Counted from the first letter of the stretch, positions 1-8,494 are shown. The stretch: DNA of 55,474 bases from Flavobacteriales bacterium (GCA_017987115.1 JAGNUG010000011.1:1-55474); one strand, 5' to 3'. The notes: generated by a model not told the origin, from the letters alone. Numbers and translations are program-made.

Positions 1-3000
1 TTGGATCCCACGAATGTTTGTCCGCCATCAATGCTGTATTGAAATGGACCCATACCCGAACTGGTATGGATGGTAATTGCACCATCGTTAGCAGTGGCAG
101 AAGTTGTGCAGTATACGTTTACGGTTGCCGTGATCGTACATCCCGTTCCATCAGGACAGAACACTTCATGTGCTTCATGACCAAAGTCACCATCATGTGT
201 TACAATGGTCTCACCTGATGAATTGATCACGAGAATAGCATAAGGATTTCCTGCCGTGGCAAAAATTCCATCTCCCCACGAATCGTAAACGTATAGAGAG
301 TAGCAAGAACCGTAGTCCAAACAGATCTCTTCGGTAAACGTTTGATTGCCACCATAAACACCGCCACTGGCAACAAGTTCATTCGCTCCTTCGTCAACTA
401 CTTCCCAAGTGGTTTCGTTTGGATATTGATCTGCATGAATGATCAATGTGACAAGGTCATGATCCGTATTCAGCGAAGTAGATGTGGATGCCGAATTATT
501 GGTTCCATCTCCATCCACTTGGTTGTTCACATTCAACAGGTTCAGTGTTATGGTATTCATGATCGTCGGAAGCCCGTCATCCGTGGTTATCGCTACGGAG
601 GCCTGCTCTTCGAATGGTATATCCACGGTTGCAGAAATAACGTCAACGACGATCCCATTAACGACTACCTGGATCTGCGCATCGGTGATGGTGGTCTCGC
701 CATGATTCGTAATGATCGCATCCACTACTACCTCATCATTACACGCAACCGTTAGGTCACCAATTGAAAGTCCACCGTCCAATGGATGAACCTTGCTTAC
801 CACAACGGTCAACGTATCGTTGTTGCCAAATTCATCGTCCACATCGCTCACAATGCATGTAATGGTATAGGCGCCAATGGCTCCAAGGTCCTGGGGTACG
901 GTAAATTGAAAGTCAGCGTCACTGAAAGGTTCGATCGTGCTGTTGATCGTTATGGTTTCCATCAATTGACCATCCACTACCAGCGCGATATCAAAATCGC
1001 TCATGGCGTTAAGACCGTGGTTGGCAATGGTTGCTGTTACAAGCTCGTTGCTTCCTAAGCTGGAAGAAGACTGCGGAGCAACAATTGCTGTAACGGCCAG
1101 ATCATTATTGGCCGTAATATCCGCCCAGAATGAAACCCAAGGTCTTGCTTGTTTGATCACCAATTGTTCTTCTGCCGTTACCTTATACTCGATATCCATT
1201 CCAAAACCTTCTGCACCTACAACGTTATACAGTATGGCAAATTGATCATGAATAACAGTAAGGAAGTCTCTCATTTGGTCGAGGTACACTTGGTCCATTA
1301 CCAGCTCTCCAGCGTTGACCAAGTTGGATAATCTTAGAACGAGGTAACCGCCCCCTTGCGTAGGGTTCTGATACAAGAGGATCTCCTCTGGCACCGCGTT
1401 CGGTTCAGGGTTGGTGATCAATGATTCTCCTACCTGGGTATTCAGATAATAGGTGCCCTCCGTACCGTATATGGGATCGATACTAATGCCTACGCCATTG
1501 GATTGTTCCTCTTCGAAATTGGGGTGGCACAGCACGCCCATGGCTGCTACGAAGTGATCTACACGATAGAAATCCCGTTCCTCATAGGCTCTGAAATTCC
1601 ACATGCTGGCATACACCTGTTTTATGGATTTGGAGATATGCCCTTCATCCACATGTTGGGTCTTTGACGTGTATAGGCCCGCACCACTGAAACCGGGTAG
1701 ATCTTCATTATTCGTACTTGAGCGGCATCGAACAGGAGTACCCACTGGAAAAGCATCATGCATCACCTGCAGCTCGTCCATCATCCATTGCGGCATGGGC
1801 GCATCCTCAATGGCATCTCGAAGATCATTCAACCGATCAATGCGAAAATTGATGTCATTCTGAAAAACAGGATTATCGATCATGACCTGCACCTCCTGGT
1901 AAAAATCATTGAACTGCATGAATTCATCATAGTAGTAGAACGGAATTCCAAAACCATCGGGTATGGTTCCGCTGGGAAACCCGAATGTCCGCATGGTGGC
2001 AACGTTGGCACACTTTGCCCCAAAGGCGGTGGACATTCCAAAATCAATAGCATCCAAGGGCAGGATATCCGTGATACTGAGGTCCCGTATTGGAATTTGT
2101 GGTTCTGTTGGCCTTAGATCTTCATACCAGGCATTCACTTCTGCTAATGTGGCTGCCCGTAGTTGAAAGGTCTCGTTCTCTACTTTGTAATAGATGTAGT
2201 TTCCTAACAAATTCGCAATGGAATCGATCGATAAGGGGTCTGCGATATACGCATTGGGAACATCATCCTGAATGGCTCTTAGGTTAACGTGCGACAAGGG
2301 CGTTTGCACAACGGAAGTGATGATCCCACCTACTCTGGGCAATGACTTCGGTAAAGCGTCGTAGAGCACGATATCCCTTGATCCCGGGGTTTCATTCAGA
2401 TCTTCCATGTGCTTGAAGAAGCCATATCCTTCAGCTTCATGGAACGGTATGTAATTGATATCCGCGAAAACATCGGATTCCAGAACAACATCGAACCTGG
2501 AACCTACAAAACCAGCAGCATAGTTATTGAGGTGATTGGTTTCATCGGCCTGTCCAATGAAGTGGTTCATGTTATTTTGTAGAAAAGGCATATTTGCCGC
2601 CAATAGCTCATAGGTCCGTTGGGTGGCCGCAAAGTTGTATGCATCTCCAAAAGTGAAGTTGAATGAATAACTGCCAATAACACCATTCGGAGTGATGTCG
2701 TTCGCATTGAAAACGATCTCCCCGGAGCTATCATCGCCGGATACGGTTGCACCAATGGCATTGAAAAAGGCTGCGTGGATGGTGTACGTATTGCTATTGA
2801 TGAAATAGATCTTCGGTTCAGGAGTATCCCTATCCAGTATGCCGAACTTAACGTACAGTTGCCCATCCAAGAACGGTGCCCAACTGACATTATTTATAGC
2901 GGCCAGGTCCAGAAAGGTCTGAGCGTCCGGAATGGATGTTGCTCCATCCACAAATGCAACTGGAGATGCAAAGTTGAGGGGAGCATCAGTAGGCATGTTA

Positions 3001-3332
3001 TTGAACTCCGTAACATCATCCATGCCATCACCATCTGCATCATCGGGTGCTGAAATAGCATGTTCTGTTATGGTATAATTGGCCAATGGATAAGCTCCTG
3101 ATGGTTCAGAGATCACCATGGTTCCATTAACACCCATCGTCATTGAAGCGATCCAATTGAACGTAGGACTATGCTGTGCATGCAGCATATAGTATTTGTC
3201 CGCCTGGGCTTGTATGGAAAGCTGCGCTTGACCATTACTGTTTACAGAGTAATTGTCAATGGGCACCTGAGCAGAACAAAAGCTGGAAGCAACTAGTATG
3301 CAGCCAAGTGGTGAACTAATTCTCTTGATCAT
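1..3332 (-). CDS. Secreted PEP/pyruvate-binding-domain protein with CARDB-like and SprB-like modules (partial, C-terminus off window)
   Basis: An uninterrupted frame of about 1110 codons runs from an ATG at 3332 to the window edge without a stop, so the C-terminus is missing. The N-terminus is a signal peptide ending SSFCSAQ. Residues ~330-355 carry a PLSHVNLRA segment around His348, which resembles a phosphohistidine mobile domain. Residues ~430-720 resemble the ATP-grasp PEP/pyruvate-binding domain of PEP synthase and PPDK: RCRSSTNNEDLPGFSG around Arg537, and KQARPW near its end. Two CARDB/Ig-like domains follow (~740-930), then a domain with the motif SWGDGI, then a start of SprB-like repeat (GPFQYSIDGGQTF) at the edge. 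Secretion is inferred from the signal peptide. A PEP-synthase-type domain outside the cytoplasm is odd, since ATP is scarce there, so it may bind rather than catalyse. The order (His domain before ATP-grasp) also differs from PEP synthase. It probably ends in a T9SS domain beyond the window. Confidence 0.85.
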   Translation of the reverse strand, partial: MIKRISSPLGCILVASSFCSAQVPIDNYSVNSNGQAQLSIQAQADKYYMLHAQHSPTFNWIASMTMGVNGTMVISEPSGAYPLANYTITEHAISAPDDADGDGMDDVTEFNNMPTDAPLNFASPVAFVDGATSIPDAQTFLDLAAINNVSWAPFLDGQLYVKFGILDRDTPEPKIYFINSNTYTIHAAFFNAIGATVSGDDSSGEIVFNANDITPNGVIGSYSFNFTFGDAYNFAATQRTYELLAANMPFLQNNMNHFIGQADETNHLNNYAAGFVGSRFDVVLESDVFADINYIPFHEAEGYGFFKHMEDLNETPGSRDIVLYDALPKSLPRVGGIITSVVQTPLSHVNLRAIQDDVPNAYIADPLSIDSIANLLGNYIYYKVENETFQLRAATLAEVNAWYEDLRPTEPQIPIRDLSITDILPLDAIDFGMSTAFGAKCANVATMRTFGFPSGTIPDGFGIPFYYYDEFMQFNDFYQEVQVMIDNPVFQNDINFRIDRLNDLRDAIEDAPMPQWMMDELQVMHDAFPVGTPVRCRSSTNNEDLPGFSGAGLYTSKTQHVDEGHISKSIKQVYASMWNFRAYEERDFYRVDHFVAAMGVLCHPNFEEEQSNGVGISIDPIYGTEGTYYLNTQVGESLITNPEPNAVPEEILLYQNPTQGGGYLVLRLSNLVNAGELVMDQVYLDQMRDFLTVIHDQFAILYNVVGAEGFGMDIEYKVTAEEQLVIKQARPWVSFWADITANNDLAVTAIVAPQSSSSLGSNELVTATIANHGLNAMSDFDIALVVDGQLMETITINSTIEPFSDADFQFTVPQDLGAIGAYTITCIVSDVDDEFGNNDTLTVVVSKVHPLDGGLSIGDLTVACNDEVVVDAIITNHGETTITDAQIQVVVNGIVVDVISATVDIPFEEQASVAITTDDGLPTIMNTITLNLLNVNNQVDGDGTNNSASTSTSLNTDHDLVTLIIHADQYPNETTWEVVDEGANELVASGGVYGGNQTFTEEICLDYGSCYSLYVYDSWGDGIFATAGNPYAILVINSSGETIVTHDGDFGHEAHEVFCPDGTGCTITATVNVYCTTSATANDGAITIHTSSGMGPFQYSIDGGQTFVGS

Positions 3333-3537
3333 TGCAAAAGGCTTTATTGGAACAGTCAATGGAATTTAAAGATAACAATGTTCGGCTTTTGACCAGCACG
3401 ATCAAGAGCTGTACATACCACGACGTTCCAGTAAGCCAAGTAGACGTCTGGGCTATACGTCAAGCGCATTCTCTAAAAAGGAGCCGTGCTTGTACTGGTA
3501 GAGAAGGGGTGGGGGGGCGCTCCGTTGTTGTTGACTT

Positions 3538-3665
3538 GGTAACGGTTTCGGGCTTTGCGTTGGTGGGCTTTTGAAACCGAAAACTGTCTGCCAGCACCAA
3601 CGTTTATTAATTGCTCAAATGTTCTATTAGCACTATCTGCCCACTAACGCAAAACCCGTGTTACC
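3538..3665 (-). repeat. attC-like inverted repeat A (end of cassette array)
   Basis: Imperfect inverted repeat with arms 3538-3568 and 3639-3665 and a ~70 nt spacer. The outer ends are GGTAAC and GTTACC. The inner arm TTTGCGTTGGTGGGC pairs with GCCCACTAACGCAAA. It begins 22 nt after the stop of the Cys-rich gene at 3688, the usual place for attC. The right outer end (GTTACCAGCAGTTAT) is partly complementary to the start of the same cassette near 4949. The core boxes fit RYYYAAC/GTTRRRY only loosely. The rest of the gap (3333-3537) shows no gene; a G-run lies at 3507-3517. Confidence 0.55.
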
Positions 3666-3687
3666 AGCAGTTATTTTTTCTTTCGTC

Positions 3688-4437
3688 TTAGTCGCCACCA
3701 CAACCTCCTCCGCAACCGCTACAACCACTACAGCCCGAACTACTACACCCTGTGCAACCGCTGTCCCACGAGCTACAACCATAACAACCACCACCTCCGT
3801 CATCGTCTTTGTATTTACGATTCATTTCAGCGAGTATTTCAGAGTCAATTTGTTTAAGAAGTGAGAAGTCAATGTTTTTTAGGATAAAAATATTTCCCCC
3901 AATAGTGTTTAATATTTGTAATGCTTTCTCTTTGTCCGAAGTAATTATCGGTGGCAATTCTTTTTCTAATTGTGCAATTTCTGTTTTAATTTTATTTCGG
4001 AGTTCTAATCCGTCCTGTGTTATTGAAAAACCACCAAAAACTGTCTGAAAAATGTTTTTAGTAAAATAATGATTGATATTAGTTGACTGTCTGACAGCGG
4101 AAATATACTTGGATTCACTTTTCGAATTTTGAAATCCCATTCGGATTAAGTGCTGAAATAATATTTTAATTGAACTGCTTTTTTGATACGGTGAAAGGTA
4201 AACTATCTCGTGTTCGAGCGGTCTGTATTTAAGAAAATTCTTTCCCCTAATAACATACTTGTAATAGCGAACTTTGTCGCGGCTACTACTTGATTGTTTT
4301 GAAATCGTTGTAATTTCTATGACTTGTTTTAACAACAAGTCCATAAAAGTAGTTTTTAGCAACTCTTTTAAGTCAGCCTTATCGTCTTCAAGCATTAGAA
4401 GCGTCTCAGCGGGTAAAAATTTCGAGAGATGCTTCAT
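3688..4437 (-). CDS. TIGR04222-like protein with Gly/Cys-rich C-terminal tail
   Basis: 249-residue protein with no signal peptide. The first ~205 residues are soluble, mixed helical and rich in Lys, Ile and Ser. The last ~38 residues are a low-complexity tail of Gly, Ser and eight Cys (pattern CxxC, GC repeats), preceded by DDDGGGG. A Gly/Cys-rich end like this is typical of the TIGR04222 family, but those proteins usually have membrane helices and none is evident here, so the family call is tentative. The start overlaps the stop of the upstream gene by 4 nt (ATGA), so the two are translationally coupled. Together they form one cassette between attC-like repeats. The DNA is AT-rich compared with the flanking core genes, which suggests transfer. 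The Cys tail could bind metal or form disulfides; this is not shown. Confidence 0.75.
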   Translation of the reverse strand: MKHLSKFLPAETLLMLEDDKADLKELLKTTFMDLLLKQVIEITTISKQSSSSRDKVRYYKYVIRGKNFLKYRPLEHEIVYLSPYQKSSSIKILFQHLIRMGFQNSKSESKYISAVRQSTNINHYFTKNIFQTVFGGFSITQDGLELRNKIKTEIAQLEKELPPIITSDKEKALQILNTIGGNIFILKNIDFSLLKQIDSEILAEMNRKYKDDDGGGGCYGCSSWDSGCTGCSSSGCSGCSGCGGGCGGD

Positions 4438-4931
4438 GACTTAAACATTGATGGCTTTTTAATAATCCAATTCCTGTCAAGATTTACACGCTGAAAATTC
4501 ACTTCACCAAATCTTATTTCTTTTGGTGGCCAAATGTCGTCAGGAGCATTGCGTTCAAATAGGGTTTTATATAGTTGTAGGGTTTTTTCATAAAGGTCGT
4601 TGTATTTGTCGCCTTCTGCTTTACCTCCTTTTGTCGGTCCGTGATGTATTTGTTTGTCGATTGTGTTTTTACAAAAGTCAACCCAGTAAGATTGTGTGTA
4701 GAGAAGATGTAAATGCCAAACTTGGTCAACTTGGTCGGATGGTGTTAAGGAGTGGTCGGCAATGCAAAGCATAAAAATAAATTTCTTGTATTCGTGGACT
4801 GCTCGAATTGAATACTCTATTGTCCAGCCATTTTCTCGAGCAAGTCGGTTGGTAAAAGTCAACGAAGAAGTCGGCTCGTCAAGCTCGAAATCTTTGATTT
4901 TGTCCCAAAGTGTCTGTTGGTCTGTTGTCAT
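4434..4931 (-). CDS. Glycine-rich-domain-protein-like (GRDP/DUF1399-like) protein
   Basis: 165-residue soluble protein. The central motif VDQVWHLHLLYTQSYW, followed by IHHGPTKGG and later DIWPP, matches the conserved core of the plant/bacterial glycine-rich domain-containing protein family (GRDP, formerly DUF1399). The N-terminus (WDKIKDFELD) also fits. The biochemical function of the family is unknown. It is the first gene of a two-gene cassette: its stop overlaps the next start by 4 nt, and a 104-nt attC-like sequence lies immediately upstream. The pairing with a Cys-tailed TIGR04222-like partner suggests the two act together. The DNA is AT-rich, unlike the core genes in this window. Confidence 0.8.
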   Translation of the reverse strand: MTTDQQTLWDKIKDFELDEPTSSLTFTNRLARENGWTIEYSIRAVHEYKKFIFMLCIADHSLTPSDQVDQVWHLHLLYTQSYWVDFCKNTIDKQIHHGPTKGGKAEGDKYNDLYEKTLQLYKTLFERNAPDDIWPPKEIRFGEVNFQRVNLDRNWIIKKPSMFKS

Positions 4932-4942
4932 TTTATAATTGC

Positions 4943-5060
4943 TACCAACTAGTCGGTTGTAACTATAATAGGGTTTATTTCCGGACTTGGTTTGTGCTTG
5001 GAGTGGCTTCTAGTTCACTAGTGGGGCATGTAAAGCCCAATAGCGTTTTATAACAACCGG
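4943..5060 (-). repeat. attC-like inverted repeat B, copy 1 of a dispersed 104-nt repeat
   Basis: The segment 4947-5050 aligns without gaps to 11719-11822 with 99 of 104 identical bases, and the first 60 are identical. Internally it is an imperfect inverted repeat: CGGTTGTAACTATAAT (4954-4969) against GCGTTTTATAACAACCG (5043-5059). Both copies lie just upstream (minus strand) of a cassette gene start. Repetition of near-identical recombination sites among unrelated genes is typical of integron cassettes. The boxes match the attC consensus only in their AAC/GTT cores. Confidence 0.6.
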
Positions 5061-5092
5061 CCCACCAAGATAGATACTTCACCGGTTCATAC

Positions 5093-5139
5093 GCACCCCC
5101 TGAACGCACCCCGCCCCGGCCTTTGTGGGACCGGGGCGG
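5093..5139. repeat. GC-rich tandem copy and 9-bp perfect hairpin
   Basis: ACGCACCCC occurs twice about 13 nt apart (around 5092-5112), followed by a perfect stem CCGCCCCGG (5111-5119) / CCGGGGCGG (5131-5139) with an 11-nt loop. There is no T-run on either side, so it is not a standard terminator. It may be a stem of the degraded group II intron that ends at 5436. No gene is seen between 5061 and 5321. Confidence 0.45.
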
Positions 5140-5321
5140 ATGCTAGTGAAGAAGAAGTTGCGTGGTCGCTTATGCGGCGCGGCCACTTACCACATCGCTC
5201 GCGGGACCTTCCCCGATACGACCGAGGGCGGTTAAACGGAACGAGTAGAACTAGCCCGGTACCAGATCCGTAATGCGGGTACGAAGCCATGTGCATTCAC
5301 TACCAGAACGTAGCTCCAGAC

Positions 5322-5436
5322 CTCAACGAACCGCTGTCTACGAGACCCGCTTGGTTTACCCAGAGCGAAGCCGAAGGGTACAGTGGTGTGAGATGCGCAT
5401 CCCGTCGCTATTCAGCGGCGGGGCCGCCTACTCGAT
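5322..5436 (+). ncRNA. Group II intron 3' remnant (domains V and VI)
   Basis: The sequence matches what I recall of Bacteroidota group II intron ends. GAACCGCTGTCTACGAGACC and ACAGTGGTGTGAG give a domain V base stem: ACCGCTGT (5330-5337) pairs with ACAGTGGT (5380-5387). A domain VI hairpin follows, CCCGTCGC (5401-5408) with GCGGCGGG (5415-5422), and then CCTACTCGAT as the 3' splice end. The domain V apex is expanded by a REP-like palindrome (TACCC...GGGTA, 5357-5380). No reverse-transcriptase ORF is present and no GTGYG 5' end could be placed, so this is a truncated or ORF-less copy. It lies antisense to the cassette genes, the orientation known for attC-targeting group IIC introns, though I cannot assign a class. 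Confidence 0.6.
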
Positions 5437-5448
5437 AATGGGCAGTTT

Positions 5449-5838
5449 TTATTGTGGTATTTGTTCTACCAAAATTTCGTTTCCTGATCTGTCAAAGTAT
5501 GTACAAGTCATTTTCTCCATACAGATCTCCCATTTTTCTATCCCTGTTTCAGCACACATTTTAATAAATGTAAGATAGTCAGTTTTCCCTTGTTGATGGG
5601 CTAATAATTCTGCTTTGAATTCTTCCGTTTTTGGACTTTTAGCAATTACCAACGTTTCATATTTGGCAGGTACGGTTGCTGTATATTCTTTTCCACTGTG
5701 ATAGTTGATATGTCCATCGGTTACATAAGCTTCATAGTGCGTAACACCAATGGCCTTAATTTCTTTGATGTAAGATGGGAAGTCTGCACCTGATCTTACT
5801 TTGCCGTGAGCTGTTTTGATCTGTTCTACTGTAAACAT
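5449..5838 (-). CDS. DUF1398 family protein
   Basis: 129-residue cytoplasmic protein that fits the DUF1398 (YbcV-like) family over its full length: it starts FTVEQIKTAHGKVRSGADFP, continues GVTHYEAYVTDGHINYH, then GIEKWEICMEKMTCTYFD near the end. The start is the only good ATG. Family members are stand-alone proteins of about 130 residues with no known activity. No attC-like repeat flanks this gene directly. A group II intron end lies 12 nt beyond its stop, which may have replaced the site. A weak promoter-like box (CATCTTTG, minus strand) is at 5885-5892. AT-rich, like the other small genes nearby. Confidence 0.85.
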   Translation of the reverse strand: MFTVEQIKTAHGKVRSGADFPSYIKEIKAIGVTHYEAYVTDGHINYHSGKEYTATVPAKYETLVIAKSPKTEEFKAELLAHQQGKTDYLTFIKMCAETGIEKWEICMEKMTCTYFDRSGNEILVEQIPQ

Positions 5839-5972
5839 TGTTGCTTTGTTAAAATGTTATTGATCGTTTGTTTCGATTTCAATGCAAAGATGCGATGTAA
5901 GCTTCCCCTGTTTTCGGTCAGATCATCAATACCCAACACAACCTCGGCAAACTAATACGCCATCCAATTTCA

Positions 5973-7763
5973 CTACTCCTTCACCAATCTCACAACGGCA
6001 TCCGGCCAGTTAGCGAGCCGAACGAAGTAGAGACCCGCGGGCAGTGAGGCAATGTTGATCTGGCTTGTTTGTTTGGCGGTTTGCTCAAGCAGCAGTCGGC
6101 CTGTGTAGTCGTGGATCTGGATCAATCCATGTACTTGTTCTGCGCTGAACTCAAGCGTGATCTGATCAGCCGCGGGGTTGGGGAAGAGACGAAATGGTTG
6201 ATCATCCATTTGGTTGTTATTTTCATGCAAGCCTACCGTACAGCCAATGTGGATGAGTTCAGAAAAGGTGGTATCGAACGGACAGCCGAACTGCGGGTCC
6301 GTAATACTGCCTTGATAGATCCCAGGCTCCGTGATCCAGAGGGTATCTTCATTCGTAGCCGCGGGCAAGAGCATTCCATTCTGGTACCAATGGATGATCT
6401 CCGTGCCGGGAAAGACGCCGCTGTAATGGTGTACTTCCAATGCAACAGGATCTGTTGTACAGGTATCGCCTAGTAATTCATAGTAATACCCCATGGGCAG
6501 GGGAGCGGTCGAATAGTCCCCCGATATTTCCGCACAACCATTCACGGTGGTCAACACAGCGATCCAGCCGTTGCTATCGGGCGCGTACTGCGCCGCACCG
6601 ATTAGAATGGAGTCCGTGGCATTGGGTATCGGAATGCATCCCGCGTACCATTGGTACGCATCTGCAGGCTGTGTCCGTAGGGTATCGAACGCTATGCAAT
6701 TCCAGCCTGGATCGTTGTACACGGTTGGGGTATGGTCGCACAACTGGAACGTGGTGTCCGCCACATCGGTGTGCAGCCCATACGGGTCGCAGGTGGTAAC
6801 GGTGAGTTGCACGGTATAGGTACCGTTGCTGGCATACGTGTGCAGCACGCTTTGAATAGAGTCCGTAGTGCCATCGCCCAGGTCCCAGTGGTAGTCCTGG
6901 ATCTGCGCGTCTGGATTCATGCAGGACATTTGCATCTCCGTTTCGCCCGCACCCTTCGTTACCTTCATGCGTGCTACAGGTGGTTTCGTATAATCCCATG
7001 TGTCCAGTTGATCGAAGACGATGGTTTTCGCGGCCGTACGAATGGTGGCCGCTGTGGTCGGGTCCAGACCAGCATCCAAGGTGATCAGCGTGGGATCCTT
7101 CTTGAAGATGGATGCATAGAATGTACAGGCAGCTGCATAGGTGCCTGCTAGCGTGGGATGGCTGCCATCCGCAACGTAGAGACCGATGGTCGGATGATGC
7201 TGCCTCAAGTAGCGCCATACCACGGATACGGGAGCTACTTCCCCGCTCATGACATCCGTAATATCCAGGTAGCTGTTCATCAACGTGGTGTCCATGCCTT
7301 CATAGGTGCACATAACGGGAAAGAAGAAGCAATTGTCGGAGCTATCCCCATTCTCCCGGCCCCAGGTCATGTAGGGCATCACCATAGCGCAAGGGTTGTA
7401 TTGTTTAATGAGGGATCGCAAGCCCACTGCACCACTTTCAAAAACGCCGGATTGCGTGATGGGTTCTTGACTTTGTCCTTGCAGGACCACAAAGTCCCAA
7501 TTGCCGGCCATGATCTTGTTCAAGCTGGTCGGATCTACTGTATGGTCGATAAGCCGAAAACCGCCAGGGGTATTGCTATCGAACACCAAGGTGTCGCCTG
7601 CGGAGAGGGCCACATCATGCACGAGCTGCGGCAGGTTATTGCTGGCCGTATAGCTATTGCCTATGAAGAGCACTGCATAGCGTTCCTGACCAAGCGCAGG
7701 AGAGGAGAGGAGCAGCGCCAATGCGAATAGCGCAACTATTGGAAAAGAGAAATGGGCTTTCAT
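5973..7763 (-). CDS. Secreted SGNH-hydrolase-like protein with PKD domain and T9SS sorting domain
   Basis: 596-residue exoprotein. The signal peptide ends PALGQ at residue 26. Residues ~28-240 look like an SGNH/DUF4886-type hydrolase: block I GNSYT with candidate nucleophile Ser37, an LQGQSQEP segment, and block V DGSHPT carrying the Asp/His pair. A PKD domain (DYHWDLGDGTTDS) covers ~265-345, followed by Ig-like regions. The last ~75 residues are a type A T9SS sorting domain (RLFPNPAADQ ... GLYFVRL). It is probably exported through the outer membrane and acts on an acyl or carbohydrate ester; the substrate is unknown. The gene has core-like base composition and interrupts the run of AT-rich cassettes. 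The 188 nt upstream, back to the attC-like repeat at 7952, shows nothing recognisable. Confidence 0.85.
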   Translation of the reverse strand: MKAHFSFPIVALFALALLLSSPALGQERYAVLFIGNSYTASNNLPQLVHDVALSAGDTLVFDSNTPGGFRLIDHTVDPTSLNKIMAGNWDFVVLQGQSQEPITQSGVFESGAVGLRSLIKQYNPCAMVMPYMTWGRENGDSSDNCFFFPVMCTYEGMDTTLMNSYLDITDVMSGEVAPVSVVWRYLRQHHPTIGLYVADGSHPTLAGTYAAACTFYASIFKKDPTLITLDAGLDPTTAATIRTAAKTIVFDQLDTWDYTKPPVARMKVTKGAGETEMQMSCMNPDAQIQDYHWDLGDGTTDSIQSVLHTYASNGTYTVQLTVTTCDPYGLHTDVADTTFQLCDHTPTVYNDPGWNCIAFDTLRTQPADAYQWYAGCIPIPNATDSILIGAAQYAPDSNGWIAVLTTVNGCAEISGDYSTAPLPMGYYYELLGDTCTTDPVALEVHHYSGVFPGTEIIHWYQNGMLLPAATNEDTLWITEPGIYQGSITDPQFGCPFDTTFSELIHIGCTVGLHENNNQMDDQPFRLFPNPAADQITLEFSAEQVHGLIQIHDYTGRLLLEQTAKQTSQINIASLPAGLYFVRLANWPDAVVRLVKE

Positions 7764-7951
7764 TGTGATCTGTCAGTATGCGGTCCGTGCCAACGCACGA
7801 ACGAGTGCATGTAGATAGGAAGACGTGAATTACCGACCGTTCGTTGTTTGAGCGAAGGGTGTTGTCCTTTACTGGGGAGCGTAGGATCTACTAGGTTCGT
7901 CTCTTTTCCCCTTATTCCGCAGTACAGTAGTGTAATATTTGGTGTGCCTTT

Positions 7952-8030
7952 CTTCAACGGTCTGGCTATGAAACGAAGCTTGGCCTTGCTGGTGGGTTTG
8001 CGCGGCTTTGTTTCATAGATGGTGTTAGAG
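7952..8030 (-). repeat. attC-like inverted repeat C
   Basis: A compact 79-nt inverted repeat. The left arm starts CTTCAAC (7952-7958) and contains CTATGAAACGAAGC. The right arm contains GCTTTGTTTCATAG and ends GTTAGAG (8024-8030), giving 13 of 14 pairs in the inner stem. It starts 5 nt after the stop of the 109-aa lipoprotein gene. Its GTTAGAG end is exactly complementary to CTCTAAC at 8373-8379, the other end of the same cassette, as expected for integron cassettes that circularise. Confidence 0.65.
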
Positions 8031-8035
8031 CAAGT

Positions 8036-8365
8036 TTATTTCTTCTCGAGGTAAATCGTATCAATTCCAAACGTGGCCAACGTAGTTTTATGAGTTATAT
8101 AATCAGGATGCATGAAGAACAATGTAATATCATCACATCCTCCGGCAATACCCATTATGTCAAACGTCCCATCGCTGTTAGTGAATGATTTTCGATTAAA
8201 CGGATTGTCTAGGCCCACTGTGTCTGTTTTGCCAATCGAGACGTTGCTTATAGGGCTCAAAGTTCTGGCATCAAGCACAAATCCCTTCACTTCATATTGG
8301 CAATCACAGCCCAGGAATATGCACAGTACACCAATTGCAATCAGGTGTGGATAAGGTCGGTTCAT
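8036..8365 (-). CDS. Small lipoprotein with carboxypeptidase-regulatory-like fold (cassette gene)
   Basis: 109 residues. The N-terminus is a lipoprotein signal (CIFLGCDC), so the mature protein is probably lipid-anchored. The rest, YEVKGFVLDARTLSPISNVSI ... NSDGTFDIMGI ... TLFFMHPDYITHKTT, follows the pattern of a single CarboxypepD_reg-like or SusC-plug-like beta-sandwich domain, known for surface and outer-membrane proteins in Bacteroidota. The 5' leader is only about 8 nt between the attC-like box and the ATG, and the stop is 5 nt before the next repeat, so the gene fills its cassette almost exactly. The role is unknown; such proteins may modulate cell-surface binding. Confidence 0.75.
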   Translation of the reverse strand: MNRPYPHLIAIGVLCIFLGCDCQYEVKGFVLDARTLSPISNVSIGKTDTVGLDNPFNRKSFTNSDGTFDIMGIAGGCDDITLFFMHPDYITHKTTLATFGIDTIYLEKK

Positions 8366-8372
8366 TTATTTA

Positions 8373-8494
8373 CTCTAACGAGCCTGCGCATGCCGCAGGC
8401 CGCCTTATGTGATCTTCTTCTTGGACGAAGTTATCATGCTTCAACGGGAGTTGGCAACAGGATGAGGGCGGCTTTTGGCAAGAGCATGTTAGCG
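8373..8494 (-). repeat. attC-like inverted repeat D
   Basis: 122-nt inverted repeat with outer ends CTCTAAC (8373-8379) and GTTAGCG (8488-8494). Interior complementarity includes GGCCGCCTTAT against ATGAGGGCGGC. The stop codon of the downstream-coordinate gene (TAA at 8489-8491 on the minus strand) lies inside the box, a classic arrangement in integron cassettes. GTTAGCGGTATTTC matches the complement of the same cassette's other end at 9006-9020. Confidence 0.6.

Noticed and set aside
5087-5296. 69-codon minus-strand frame in GC-rich DNA
   Set aside because: It lies in the group II intron remnant region, is Arg/Pro-rich and is best explained as structured RNA DNA, not protein.
6574-7218. 214-codon minus-strand frame inside the SGNH protein gene
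   Set aside because: Out-of-frame overlap; Cys/His/Arg-rich composition and no domain.
7760-7957. 65-codon minus-strand frame upstream of the SGNH gene
   Set aside because: It begins inside an attC-like repeat, has no family similarity and runs across the leader of the 7763 gene.
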